Shown piece after piece: positions 16,264 to 26,022 of a stretch of 41,267 bases of DNA (position 1 is the stretch's first letter; each line of letters opens with the position of its first letter). The DNA comes from Nanobdellati archaeon. GTDB taxonomy: Archaea; B1Sed10-29; JAGVWA01. Under the pieces are notes generated by a model. It did not search any database. It was given only the letters and a program-made list of their open reading frames with translations, and was not told the origin of the DNA. The stretch lies in NCBI GenBank assembly GCA_018304505.1, contig JAGVWA010000013.1:1-41267 (forward strand), given 5' to 3'. The position numbers and the translations under genes are program-made.

Positions 16264-19200
16264 ATGTTTAGCAAAAAAATAAGCACCCTGATCATTGTTA
16301 TGCTCCTATTCAACGCCACCATAGGCTACGCAGCTGCGCTTGACAGCGTCACCGCATTCGGCAAAGCCACTGGGGGTTTCCTGAAAAAAACAGGCAATGC
16401 CCTGGACAAGTACGCAGCAGAGCCGCTGAAAGACGTGGGTGGTGCTGCAATTGCGGCAAGCAGCAGTGCAAAAAACAACGTCGTGTCAAAGATAGTTAAA
16501 TCAAGCGCGGTGGGCAAAATCACCAGCTCTACCAAGACTATTGGAAAGGAAATCAAAAACAGCATCACTGACACTATTAAAAAACCCCTACCCAACATTG
16601 ACACATCATCTCTTTCAAAACTATCACCAATTGGCTCGACAAAAGCGCAATCAACTATTACAACTGCACCTAACGCCAGTAAACTCTACGGCCCAACCAA
16701 ACCGACCATGGGTACACCTATGGCTGTTATTGACGCATACCTCTGTGGCTCTGCTGACGGGGGCTTTGTTGAGGGTAGTAAAAACATCAGCTTGACAAAT
16801 GGCAAGACTTACCGAATATGCGTCGTGTACCGAGACAACAATGGTCTACCCATCCTTAGAATGGACGCTAAATTAAACGCCTCATTATTTGGGGAAATAA
16901 AATATCTTAAAAATCATGATGGCATTTTCGAATTCGAATTCACCCCAAATCAGATAGGCACGGTTTCTGCAACCTTCACCTTAATTGGCGACACCTGGCC
17001 AAAACCCAAAGCAGTTCAAGGAACATACACAACTGACCTTGTGATTAGCGAAATAAATAAACTATATTCGCCGTATATCCACGCAATAAAAGACATTACT
17101 ACCAAATCAGGTGCTGGCCAGACAATAAACCTGAAGGACTACGTTGTTGATCCTGACACAAGCCTTGACGACCTGCAATTCACGGTTTCCAGTCCAAGGG
17201 ACCTAAATGTAACCCTCAATAATGAAAACAAAGTGTTAACAATAAAAATACTTCCCAGAACCACGGACGGCGTCAGATGGGTGCCACTGACAGTGACCGA
17301 CCCAGAAGGCAACTCGGGCACTAGAACAATCAAGGTCAACATCAAGAACACTGTTAAGGCAGACAAGTGGTGGGGCGAGTTTTTGGGGGGATCAAAAAAC
17401 AGTATACAAAACGTTGGCTTGTGTGCAGACCCAAATGCAAAGGACGATGACGGCAGAATCACTGTATTCGACAATCAAGTATACGAGGTCTGCTTGTACT
17501 TCAAGGAAGATGACGATTGGAAAAAAACACTCTGGCAAGACGGGGAATACACTGACTATCAGCACGGCACATTGAAAATGAAGAAACGCACGGGCAGCAC
17601 GTTCAAGTTCGAATGGACCCCAACGGCAATAGAAACAACGCAGGAGTTTGTTGATGTCACTTTTAAAATAAACTACAAAACAAAGGGCTTGATTTTCAAG
17701 AGCCCGACCTTCACAAAAGAGTACACCCAACGATTCGTGATAAAGCACGCTAACAGGCTGGCTATTGAACCCTTTCCGATACAGCTATACGCAGGCAGTG
17801 GCGCCAACAGCATCTCACTAGACAGTTTACTACCAGAGCAAACCAGAGCGCAAATCACTGCATATCCAACCGGCGTTCTTCAATGGGAAGTTGAATCAGA
17901 CAATGAAAATGTTGATGCAAAAATCGAGAACGACGCATTGATAATAACGCCAAGAAGCGGCTTCAGCGGGCCGGTAACCCTAAACCTTACTGTAAAAGAC
18001 GGCTATGGCGCCAGCGTGACATCGCAACTCAGCTATGACGTGACTAGCGTGAATGACGCGCCAGAGATCGCTAAAAAGACCATACCACTAAACGGCCAAA
18101 AAGGATCACCCCTCGAAGTAGTAATAGAACTTGATGACAAGGACAGCAGCAGCTGGACCGCAGGGGGCAACCTGTTCCAACAAAAGAGCATCACTGACAA
18201 AGTAATAACACTTCAGTATTCCCCGACTGATGCTGACGTGCAGGCTGGCAGAATAACAGATACTATAACAATAACTGATGATAACGGGGCATCAATAACT
18301 GTTGACGTGTCAATACAAATTGAAGACGTGCAAATCGATGACATAACTGATGATGTACCGCCAGTCGACGAGATAACCCCAACAGGGACCCAAAATTTAG
18401 CCCCTGTTTTTAACAGCATTGCTGACCAAACTACGGATGAGGACACCCCCTTGATGATAACGCTGATAGCAACTGACGCGGAAAATGACACAATAATATT
18501 CACAGCAGCCTCTGTGAACAACGTGGTTGCGACAATAGAGAATAATCAATTAACAATAACTCCAACAACCAACTGGCATGGTGTCGTACCGGTGCAAATA
18601 AACGCAAGCGACGGAGAACAAACAACAACGCAAATGATTGCTGTAACCATAGCGCCAATAAATGACAACCCAATAATTGACATTACACCCTCAGTAATAC
18701 CAACCGACATCGCACACATAAGTACTCCAATTCAACTCAAATTAAAGATCACGGACATTGACGGAACAATAACCACTGTTAGAGGAAACAGGTTTATCTA
18801 CCAAGGCACCCAAGACGACATCTACACCCTTCAATATTACCCAATGCAACAAGACCAAGACAGAGGAAACATTACCGACACGATCACGGCAATAGACAAC
18901 GACGGCGGCACCGCCACACTCCAAGTCAAATTCAACGTGTACCAGCCCCCAGCAAATCAAGCGCCAGTAATTAATTCAATATCTGAAGCCTTCTCGGAAC
19001 TTGACACGATAACAATGTATGAAGACACGCCATTTTCAGGAACGATCAACGCAACCGATGCTGATAACGACCAACTAACATACTCAGGAACTGGCTCCAT
19101 AAATCTCCAAGTCTCAGTCAACACAGACGGGGCATACACCATCACGCCTGCACAAGACTTCAACGGAACAGAAAGCATAACCCTACAAGCCAGTGACGGC

Positions 19201-22200
19201 ACACTAACAACCGAACAAAGTGTGACAGTGACAGTAAACCCTGTAAACGACGCGCCAACAATCCAAACAATACCAGACCAAACCACGACAGAAGACAACG
19301 CACTAATAATACCAATAACAATAAACGACGTTGACAACGCCGCAACAGAGTTGGCAGTAGTCACTAACAGCACATTTGAAATATCTGCATCAACAACGCA
19401 AATAGAATTGCTGTACACCGAAGGGGTACTAAGCGACTCAGTACTAGTAACAGTCACTGACGGTATCAACGTTTCCTCAACAACATTCAGTGTTATAGTA
19501 ACTCCAGTAAACGATGCTCCAGTAATTAATCTTGCAGGCTCTACCATACCCCTAACTGGCCAACAAGGCCAAACAATCGAACTCAGGATAAAAGCAACAG
19601 ACGTAGACAGCACAACATTGACGCCAAAACAAATTGGAAAATTCGTGTACAAACCCGAAATCATAGACACTGACGGTCGCTTCGTGTTCCACCACTACAT
19701 AAGCCAAGCAGATGACGCCCTTGGAACGCTCACAGACACCATAACGATTGAAGACAATAATGGCGGGGCAGTAAGTGAAACAATATCAATACCCCTTACA
19801 GGGGTCAACTTCGCCCCAGTACTAACCCCCATAGGCAACCAGGAAACTGATGAGGACACACCATTAACACTAACCTTAACGGCAACCGACGCTGATGATG
19901 ACGAATTAACATTCTCAGCAACAAGCTCAGCCAACCTGGCCGCGGAAATAACGGGCTCAACAGCAACAGTCACGCCTGCACAAAACTTCAACGGCGCAGA
20001 AAACATAACAATCTCCGTAACAGACAACACAATAACAATAAACCAAACAGTCCTAGTAACAGTAAAACCAGTAAACGACGCACCAACAGTAAGTTCAATA
20101 CAAGCCATCACATTCCCAGAAGACACCACATACACAGCACTAAACCTGGATGACTTTGTCACAGACATCGAAAGCCCAGACGCACAAATAACCTGGACAA
20201 ACTCAGGAGAAGCCAACATAACCATAATCATCGACCCCGCAGGACACAACGTATCACTAACACCAAACGCTAACTTCAACGGAATCGAAACAATAACATT
20301 CACAGCAACAGACCAAGGCGGAGAAAGCGACTCCACAACAGTAACTGTAACAATAACACCAGTCAACGACGCGCCGGTAATAAGTAATATAATAGGGGAA
20401 ACAAACGTAAATGAAGACACAACATACTACTATGAAATAATAGCAACAGACGAAGACAACACAACAACAGAACTAACATACACAAGCAACGACACAAGAT
20501 TCACAGAAAACACAAAAGGAAACTTCACATTCACGCCAACACAACAAGACACAGGAGGACCAATTAATGTTAAATTCACAGTAACTGACGGAAGCTTACA
20601 AGCAGAACAAACACTAACCCTCACAGCAAACAACATCAACGACGCACCCACCATCCAAACAATACCAGACCAAACAGCCACAGAAGACAACCCACTCATA
20701 ATACCAATAACAATAAACGATGCAGACAACGCCACAACAGAACTAACCATAACAACAAACAGCCAATACGAACAAAACACAAACACAACACACATCGAAC
20801 TACTCTACCCCAATGGCGTAACGAGCGATACCATAACAGTAACAGTAAGCGACGGCCAACTAAACAACACAACAACATTCCAAATAACAATAAACCCAAT
20901 AAACGACGCACCCACCATCCAAACAATACCAACACAACTCGCAACAGAAAATGAAACACTAACAATCCCCATAACAATAAACGACGTTGACAACGCCGCA
21001 ACAGAACTAACAGTAACAACAGACAGCACCTACACGCAATCAGTCAACACAACGCATATAACGTTGCTGTACGACAACACGTTCACAGCGACATACGAAG
21101 AAATCACAGTCATGGTAAGCGACGGCACAGACTCAGCAACAACGTCTTTCATTGTAAACGTCGGCGCAGTCAATGACGCACCCATAATCAGAAACATAAT
21201 CGGGCCAGCAACCATCTATGAATACCAGGAATACAATTACACAGTAAACGTTACTGATCCGGACAATCCCTCAAATGACCTTAACTATTCAGCAGAGTAT
21301 ATCCTAACCGAAACCTACGAATACGCAGACGGAACCGTTGAGTCCTATGCCCTTTGGCCAACATATGCCCTCGATGAAGTGCCAGGGCAGAAAGGCATGT
21401 TCACGCTTGAATACTGGATGGCCTTACCCACATCGTCTGTCTACGTGCCAGAGTCTGTCCTAGGGATAAACGCAATGGTAAACCTGACTTCGCAGATAGT
21501 GTTCACTGTAACTGACGGCGAATTCACCATCACATACCCCTTCGATTTGGCGACAAACGACGTGCCTGAATTGCCATGGGCAGTATCAACGGCTGAGTTA
21601 AGCAATTCTACAGTCACCTTCCAAACTTCCATCGACAGCATCATTGACATACAGGAAGATGAGGCATACACAATAATGCTCACGGTGCAAGACCCTGACA
21701 TTCCAAACTCCGTGAACTTCACGTTGAATGACTCGCGCTTCACCCTGGTAAACGAGGTCTACCTGTTAGGCTTCTCAAACTTCATACCACAAAACACCAA
21801 GACTTACAGCTTCACGTTCACACAATCAGGAACACAGAACGTTCTAATGAATGTAACAGACACACAAGGAAATTCAGTAGAGTACACCATCGTGTTCAAC
21901 GTACTTGGCATCAATGACGCGCCAGTTATAACCAACGTGCTTGGAAACACCACCTTTGACGTAGGATTCTTGTCAGCATTCCAGGTAATAGCAACTGACG
22001 AAGAAAACAACGCATTGACGTACAGCGCGACATCTGTACCTGGGATAGCAATAACACAGGCAAGCAGCAGTAACAACACGATCATGCTAAACGCAAGCCC
22101 GAGCCTCGCTGGACAGCAGGCAAACGTTACATTTAGCGTGTCAGATGGCACAAACACAACAAACACAATGGTAACAATGACCATGACACAAAGAGACACA

Positions 22201-23424
22201 ACACCTGTGATCACAAGCCAGTCATTGACCTCGGCTGGGCAAGACACGGCAGTGAACTACCAAGTGACAGCAACTGATGAGAACTACTTCGAAACATTGA
22301 CGTATGCAGTGAACGACTCGCGCCTGTCCATTAACCCAAGCACCGGCACCATATCATGGACACCAAATGCACAAGATGTGCTGGATTCGCCGATATCGAT
22401 TCTGTTCAGCATCACCGATGAGCAAAGTCACACCGTGTCTCAAGTGTCAACAGTCACCGTCTACGACGTCGACCTACCTCCAGAGATATACGACGCGCCA
22501 CTCGTAAACGCCAGCAACGGAGTTACCTGGGCCTACCAAGCAAACGCGACAGAGCCCAACAACCAGCAAATAACGTATACCGTGAACGACACTGAATTCG
22601 CGGTCAATGCCTCAGGATACATAACGTGGTCACCGCAGTTGATTCCGCCAGCGATCCTGAACAGAACCATATTAATTACAGCTACGAGCGGCTCAGGCCA
22701 ACAGGCCCAGTCGGCAACCAAGACATTAGTTATACCAATTACACCAACCATCGTCAATGAACTGGCGCTCAGTAATGTCACTGCAACGCCGACAAACATA
22801 ATCACGGGCGACTCAATCGCCATCAACGGGCGCATAGCAAACATGGGAAACACGATGCAAAACGTGCTCTACACAATACGAATTACGGACAACGGCACAG
22901 TGACTGAAAACAACTACACATTAAGCAACGTGGACCTACAAGAAACAAGATCAATAGCCTACACGTACACTACAACAACAGAAGGCTCGATAAAAATAGA
23001 AATCTTAGTGCCACTCCTCAGCAACGAAGTCAACACTACAAACAATGACGCGACAAAATACGTAACAGTAACGAGCCCCGCAGAAACAGTATTCCTAAAT
23101 GGATTGACGTTTACGCTAACCCAGGGCGTTGTAACACAGGTCAACCAAGGCAGTGAGTTCTACATTGACCTTACAGTGTCAAATACAGACACGGTTGACC
23201 AGAACATTGCGTGGATCAACATCACATCGCCAACAGGCTTAACTTTAAACACCTCTGGAGGCCTTGGAACGCAAACCAGCAATTCAGCAACCAACGTTAA
23301 CGTTCAGGCAGACTCAAACACACACATATACTGGAGAATCGAAACACCACAAGCAGGTAACTACGACATCCCAATACAAGGCGAAAAGGGCTCCACGATA
23401 ACTGTGCCAATACTGGTTGTATAA
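16264..23424 (+). CDS. Giant secreted cadherin/Ig-like repeat protein
   Basis: A 2386-residue secreted protein. Residues 1-23 form a signal peptide (STLIIVMLLFNATIGYAAA region), followed by a Lys/Ala/Ser-rich stretch to about 150. Two related beta domains at about 150-260 and 375-490 share the pattern of a Cys-containing start and an FEFEFTP or FKFEWTP strand. From about residue 595 to 1980 there are roughly a dozen cadherin-like tandem repeats of about 90 residues, each opening with NDAP or NxAP and containing TDxDxD-type acidic, probably calcium-binding, loops. A CARDB-like domain lies at about 2155-2265 and a last beta domain ends the protein. No membrane anchor is visible. It shares an operon with the PGF-pre-PGF protein and may attach to it. 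A cell-surface adhesin or sheath is likely; the ligand is unknown. Confidence 0.88.
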   Translation: MFSKKISTLIIVMLLFNATIGYAAALDSVTAFGKATGGFLKKTGNALDKYAAEPLKDVGGAAIAASSSAKNNVVSKIVKSSAVGKITSSTKTIGKEIKNSITDTIKKPLPNIDTSSLSKLSPIGSTKAQSTITTAPNASKLYGPTKPTMGTPMAVIDAYLCGSADGGFVEGSKNISLTNGKTYRICVVYRDNNGLPILRMDAKLNASLFGEIKYLKNHDGIFEFEFTPNQIGTVSATFTLIGDTWPKPKAVQGTYTTDLVISEINKLYSPYIHAIKDITTKSGAGQTINLKDYVVDPDTSLDDLQFTVSSPRDLNVTLNNENKVLTIKILPRTTDGVRWVPLTVTDPEGNSGTRTIKVNIKNTVKADKWWGEFLGGSKNSIQNVGLCADPNAKDDDGRITVFDNQVYEVCLYFKEDDDWKKTLWQDGEYTDYQHGTLKMKKRTGSTFKFEWTPTAIETTQEFVDVTFKINYKTKGLIFKSPTFTKEYTQRFVIKHANRLAIEPFPIQLYAGSGANSISLDSLLPEQTRAQITAYPTGVLQWEVESDNENVDAKIENDALIITPRSGFSGPVTLNLTVKDGYGASVTSQLSYDVTSVNDAPEIAKKTIPLNGQKGSPLEVVIELDDKDSSSWTAGGNLFQQKSITDKVITLQYSPTDADVQAGRITDTITITDDNGASITVDVSIQIEDVQIDDITDDVPPVDEITPTGTQNLAPVFNSIADQTTDEDTPLMITLIATDAENDTIIFTAASVNNVVATIENNQLTITPTTNWHGVVPVQINASDGEQTTTQMIAVTIAPINDNPIIDITPSVIPTDIAHISTPIQLKLKITDIDGTITTVRGNRFIYQGTQDDIYTLQYYPMQQDQDRGNITDTITAIDNDGGTATLQVKFNVYQPPANQAPVINSISEAFSELDTITMYEDTPFSGTINATDADNDQLTYSGTGSINLQVSVNTDGAYTITPAQDFNGTESITLQASDGTLTTEQSVTVTVNPVNDAPTIQTIPDQTTTEDNALIIPITINDVDNAATELAVVTNSTFEISASTTQIELLYTEGVLSDSVLVTVTDGINVSSTTFSVIVTPVNDAPVINLAGSTIPLTGQQGQTIELRIKATDVDSTTLTPKQIGKFVYKPEIIDTDGRFVFHHYISQADDALGTLTDTITIEDNNGGAVSETISIPLTGVNFAPVLTPIGNQETDEDTPLTLTLTATDADDDELTFSATSSANLAAEITGSTATVTPAQNFNGAENITISVTDNTITINQTVLVTVKPVNDAPTVSSIQAITFPEDTTYTALNLDDFVTDIESPDAQITWTNSGEANITIIIDPAGHNVSLTPNANFNGIETITFTATDQGGESDSTTVTVTITPVNDAPVISNIIGETNVNEDTTYYYEIIATDEDNTTTELTYTSNDTRFTENTKGNFTFTPTQQDTGGPINVKFTVTDGSLQAEQTLTLTANNINDAPTIQTIPDQTATEDNPLIIPITINDADNATTELTITTNSQYEQNTNTTHIELLYPNGVTSDTITVTVSDGQLNNTTTFQITINPINDAPTIQTIPTQLATENETLTIPITINDVDNAATELTVTTDSTYTQSVNTTHITLLYDNTFTATYEEITVMVSDGTDSATTSFIVNVGAVNDAPIIRNIIGPATIYEYQEYNYTVNVTDPDNPSNDLNYSAEYILTETYEYADGTVESYALWPTYALDEVPGQKGMFTLEYWMALPTSSVYVPESVLGINAMVNLTSQIVFTVTDGEFTITYPFDLATNDVPELPWAVSTAELSNSTVTFQTSIDSIIDIQEDEAYTIMLTVQDPDIPNSVNFTLNDSRFTLVNEVYLLGFSNFIPQNTKTYSFTFTQSGTQNVLMNVTDTQGNSVEYTIVFNVLGINDAPVITNVLGNTTFDVGFLSAFQVIATDEENNALTYSATSVPGIAITQASSSNNTIMLNASPSLAGQQANVTFSVSDGTNTTNTMVTMTMTQRDTTPVITSQSLTSAGQDTAVNYQVTATDENYFETLTYAVNDSRLSINPSTGTISWTPNAQDVLDSPISILFSITDEQSHTVSQVSTVTVYDVDLPPEIYDAPLVNASNGVTWAYQANATEPNNQQITYTVNDTEFAVNASGYITWSPQLIPPAILNRTILITATSGSGQQAQSATKTLVIPITPTIVNELALSNVTATPTNIITGDSIAINGRIANMGNTMQNVLYTIRITDNGTVTENNYTLSNVDLQETRSIAYTYTTTTEGSIKIEILVPLLSNEVNTTNNDATKYVTVTSPAETVFLNGLTFTLTQGVVTQVNQGSEFYIDLTVSNTDTVDQNIAWINITSPTGLTLNTSGGLGTQTSNSATNVNVQADSNTHIYWRIETPQAGNYDIPIQGEKGSTITVPILVV
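18040..22200 (+). repeat. Array of ~90-codon cadherin-like repeats
   Basis: Within the giant gene, NDAP/NxAP boundary motifs recur at about 18049, 18398, 18659, 18955, 19240, 19507, 19806, 20071, 20362, 20635, 20901, 21169 and 21914. Spacing is mostly 240-350 bases. Copies beginning near 19240, 20635 and 20901 also share long runs at DNA level (the NDAPTIQTIP and IPITINDxDNA segments), so they look recently duplicated. The reading frame stays open throughout. Confidence 0.8.
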
Positions 23425-23450
23425 ATACCACGTATTACCTAATTTTCCAA
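23420..23450 (+). promoter_or_regulatory. TATA box overlapping giant gene stop
   Basis: TATAAATA at 23420-23427 overlaps the stop codon of the giant gene and lies about 24-30 bases before ATG 23451. It would give a leaderless transcript of the DUF192 gene. A similar AAATAAAAA at about 23832-23840 precedes the next gene (ATG 23863) at the same distance. Confidence 0.5.
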
Positions 23451-23837
23451 ATGGCACGAACACATGCAGCCCAAACAGAACGAACACACGCAACCAAAAC
23501 ACACAACCTGGGCTCATACGAAACACTCACTAGCGCAATAGCGAAGGCTCGCGGGCTGATGTTCAGGAAGCGCATTGACAAGCCCCTGCTATTTATATTA
23601 AATTCCGAATCGCGCATAGCAGGCTCAATCCACTCATTCTTCGTGTTCATGCGCTTCGACGCCATCTACCTCGACAGCAAGGGAACTATTGTAGACCTGA
23701 TCCCGAACATACATCCTTTTACGCCCCTGATTGTTCCAAAAAAACCAGCTAAGTACCTCATTGAAGCGCGGTCAGGCACAATAACAGCTCACAAACTGCG
23801 CCTGAATGACAAGGTAAAGCCACCCATAAAGAAATAA
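23451..23837 (+). CDS. DUF192 (UPF0127) family protein
   Basis: A 128-residue protein. Residues about 20-115 match the DUF192 fold: AKARGLMFRKRIDKPLLFI at the start, then FFVFMRFDAIYLDSKGTIVDL and a proline-rich turn, and KYLIEARSGTI near the end. The function of the family is not established; many members are exported, but this one has no signal peptide. The first 18 residues are Thr/His-rich and probably unstructured. The gene follows the giant surface protein with its own TATA box and may be co-transcribed with the two genes downstream. Confidence 0.82.
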   Translation: MARTHAAQTERTHATKTHNLGSYETLTSAIAKARGLMFRKRIDKPLLFILNSESRIAGSIHSFFVFMRFDAIYLDSKGTIVDLIPNIHPFTPLIVPKKPAKYLIEARSGTITAHKLRLNDKVKPPIKK

Positions 23838-23862
23838 AAACCACAAACACCACAAATAAGGC

Positions 23863-24426
23863 ATGGCAAAAGGGAAAACGCACGCATTTGGCGGGAAGGT
23901 CTTTTCGGAAATACCAGCAGAGATACTCAACAAGCTCGGGGTCAAGGCAGGCGACACAATCGAATTCCTCAACCCCTACGGCAACCTTGTTCTATTAAAG
24001 CCGAACAGCAATCAGGTAGTAGAAGCACAGCAACAAACGCATGCTCAGATAACAGAGCCAGAAATCGTGACGCCAAAAAGCAAAACGAGCGCACCATCGA
24101 AGGGCATCTCGGTTTTGGCAAAGGGCTACGCTGTGGTTGAAGACCACACTGAAGTCCAGAATCTGACAAGCCAACTAAAAATGCAAAACAAAGACCAAGA
24201 CGTTATCGGCGTCAGGGGTTTTGACAAGAGATACTACATAATATCCAAAGAAAAACTAAGGGACACTGAAAGCGCGATTTCTAAAATCATGGACAGTGAA
24301 AAGAACTTCTCAGAGCTCCTCAATTCATCCGGGCTTGAAGAGGACCTCCTGCGGACAGCCATCGAAGTAATGCGAGAAGAAGGCTCAGTAATCGAGAAAA
24401 GAAAAAACGTGTATGTGATGGCTTAA
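23863..24426 (+). CDS. AbrB/SpoVT-like DNA-binding protein with C-terminal helical domain
   Basis: A 187-residue protein. Residues 1-48 look like an AbrB/MazE swapped-hairpin DNA-binding domain (EIPAEILNKLGVKAGDTIEF, then GNLVLLKP). A linker of about 40 residues rich in Gln and Thr follows. The C-terminal part, about 85-187, contains a short alpha/beta segment (VIGVRGFDKRYYIISKEKL) and a final segment shaped like a winged helix (SSGLEEDLLRTAIEVMREEG, then a wing to the end). This suggests a regulator with two nucleic-acid-binding modules. It overlaps the next gene by one base (TAATG). The target is unknown. ATG 23863 sits about 25 bases after an A/T-rich box, suggesting a leaderless message. 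Confidence 0.65.
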   Translation: MAKGKTHAFGGKVFSEIPAEILNKLGVKAGDTIEFLNPYGNLVLLKPNSNQVVEAQQQTHAQITEPEIVTPKSKTSAPSKGISVLAKGYAVVEDHTEVQNLTSQLKMQNKDQDVIGVRGFDKRYYIISKEKLRDTESAISKIMDSEKNFSELLNSSGLEEDLLRTAIEVMREEGSVIEKRKNVYVMA

Positions 24427-24776
24427 TGACAAATGTGCTAGTACCGATAATTACTGGACTGGAAGCAGACCAGGCATTCATCGACAAGCTGAAAGAATAC
24501 GACAAAATCGTGCTGCTGTTCGTGGCAGACTCCAACGATAACATAAAAACGGGCTCCATTGGCGCCAGGATAAAAAAAGCCGAAGCGACAATTGAGGGTA
24601 TGAAAAAGAAACTCAAAACCAAGAACGTAGTCGACTATTTGGAGTGGGGCTCGTGGGAAGACAAGGCCAGAAACATTTTCAAAAAAGATGAATGCAAGGA
24701 CATTATTGTCAGGGACAAGCGCGCATCTAAGTTGTTTGAGGACATCAAGAAAGCCAACGTTTATGTATATTCATAA
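24426..24776 (+). CDS. Small protein of unknown function
   Basis: A 116-residue soluble protein with no family I recognise. The N-terminus (VLVPIITGLEADQAFIDKL, then KIVLLFVADSN) reads like a Rossmann-type beta-alpha-beta unit of the universal-stress-protein or HUP kind, and the C-terminus (CKDIIVRDKRASKLFEDIKK, then VYVYS) like its closing strands. The start codon overlaps the stop of the AbrB-like gene, so the two are translationally coupled and may act together. Confidence 0.65.
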   Translation: MTNVLVPIITGLEADQAFIDKLKEYDKIVLLFVADSNDNIKTGSIGARIKKAEATIEGMKKKLKTKNVVDYLEWGSWEDKARNIFKKDECKDIIVRDKRASKLFEDIKKANVYVYS

Positions 24777-24782
24777 CCAAAG

Positions 24783-24817
24783 ATTACTGAATATTACTGA
24801 ATATTACTGAATATTAC
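24783..24817. repeat. 10-bp tandem repeat between convergent genes
   Basis: The unit ATTACTGAAT occurs three and a half times without mismatch (24783-24792, 24793-24802, 24803-24812, then ATTAC). It fills most of the 49-base gap between two convergent genes. It might mark the transcription end or simply be a slippage tract. Confidence 0.85.
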
Positions 24818-24825
24818 ATGCCCGC

Positions 24826-25923
24826 TCACAGGCCCATAATTTCCCTGGCTTTGCCTTCGACTTTTTTGCGTTGCTTATGGTGCTTTGTAATGATCTGCAC
24901 GAGCTTGTCAGCATTGAGCTGTTTACATTCGCCGCATAAGCGCTGGCCTGACTTGCATTTCTCAAAAATGTCCTTGACAAATTCATCATCCTCGACGTGA
25001 AACTTTGCCAGGTGATAAACGTTGCATATCTCAGCCCTGCCACCGAGTTTTCTTTGTTCTGCTTCAGTGTCCCTACCCCCAGTCACGGCCTTTTTGACCT
25101 TTTTGTCAACAACCTCTGGCTCATCAGAGAGGAAAATCGCAGAGTACGGATCAGACGAACTCATTTTGCCTCCTTCCTTCAAGCCCCCCTGATGCTGGAC
25201 GTATATTGATGAGGGTGCAAACAAATTGTACGGCAATTTATGGGCCAGGTCCCTTGCCAGGCGCATGTGCGGGTCCTGCTCAAGACCAATGGGGGTAATG
25301 CTGGGCATCCTGCCTTCAAACTCAGGCAACTGGCCATGGAGTATGTCCGCCATTTGCAGAATAACTGCGCTCACCTTGCCGAGGTCAAGACTCCCATAGA
25401 TGGCCCGATATGTGTTTTCCGTAATGCGCTTCGACAATTCAAAGGTAAGCTCATAATACCTTGGCAGGTAGTTGCTCTGCACGTAAACATCTTTTGGCGA
25501 CAAACCAAGAGCCAGGGCATCAGTGAGGTTGTCAAGTCCAAATTGCTTGGCCTGCACCATGCTGCCAACCTTTATGTCAGGCCTGCTCGTATACCCATCA
25601 ATGTCTGCGATGCCAAAGTAATTTTTGGCGCCGTGCTGCTTGAACACCTTGAACAAGTCGATGGCGGCCTTGTGGCCCAAATGCAGCTTACCCGAACTTG
25701 CGACGGCCGTCATGTTAATAAAGTCCCCACCTTTCTCGATTCTGTCAAATATCTTGTCAAAATCACGATGCGCAATGATGATGCCCCTCTTGAACAAATA
25801 ATGGTCTATCGGAAACTCATCGTTCTTGAAGTGCTTGATGCCGAATTCCCTGAACAGGTGGCCATAATCACTTTCCTTGATCTCTGCGCTGCTCCATGGA
25901 TCAAGCCCAATGTTGTCTCCCAT
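24826..25923 (-). CDS. trpS: Tryptophan--tRNA ligase
   Basis: Charges tRNA-Trp with tryptophan. It is a 365-residue class Ic synthetase of the archaeal/eukaryotic type. The HIGH-equivalent is HLGH at residues 81-84 (in SSGKLHLGH) and the KMSKS-equivalent is KMSSS at 253-257. The N-terminus DNIGLDPWSS and the SITPIGLEQDPHMRLARD segment are typical of archaeal TrpRS. A Cys-rich spot near the C-terminus (CKSGQRLCGECK) is present. Both catalytic motifs are intact and the length is normal. A TATA-like GTATAAAAA (25945-25953, read on the minus strand) lies 22-30 bases upstream of the start, so the mRNA is probably leaderless. Confidence 0.96.
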   Translation of the reverse strand: MGDNIGLDPWSSAEIKESDYGHLFREFGIKHFKNDEFPIDHYLFKRGIIIAHRDFDKIFDRIEKGGDFINMTAVASSGKLHLGHKAAIDLFKVFKQHGAKNYFGIADIDGYTSRPDIKVGSMVQAKQFGLDNLTDALALGLSPKDVYVQSNYLPRYYELTFELSKRITENTYRAIYGSLDLGKVSAVILQMADILHGQLPEFEGRMPSITPIGLEQDPHMRLARDLAHKLPYNLFAPSSIYVQHQGGLKEGGKMSSSDPYSAIFLSDEPEVVDKKVKKAVTGGRDTEAEQRKLGGRAEICNVYHLAKFHVEDDEFVKDIFEKCKSGQRLCGECKQLNADKLVQIITKHHKQRKKVEGKAREIMGL

Positions 25924-25944
25924 GCCTTAAATTAATGAAAAGTT

Positions 25945-26022
25945 GTATAAAAACAACCCCTATCAGAGAATGTTTATAAATGATTAACCCTGGAATTTAC
26001 ATACTATTAAAGAGGTGACAAC
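25945..26022. promoter_or_regulatory. Divergent promoters, trpS / endA
   Basis: The 99-base gap holds a minus-strand TATA-like box at 25945-25953 (trpS) and a plus-strand TTTATAAA at 25973-25980 (endA). The endA message would start near 26003 and carry a strong ribosome site GAGGTGA at 26012-26018, five bases before ATG 26023. The two genes thus illustrate leaderless and leadered starts from one region. Confidence 0.6.

Noticed and set aside
18957-22853. Long minus-strand open frames under the giant gene (up to 241 codons)
   Set aside because: They lie antisense to a fully open 2386-codon gene with signal peptide and domain structure, and they arise from its T-poor, A/C-rich codon use.
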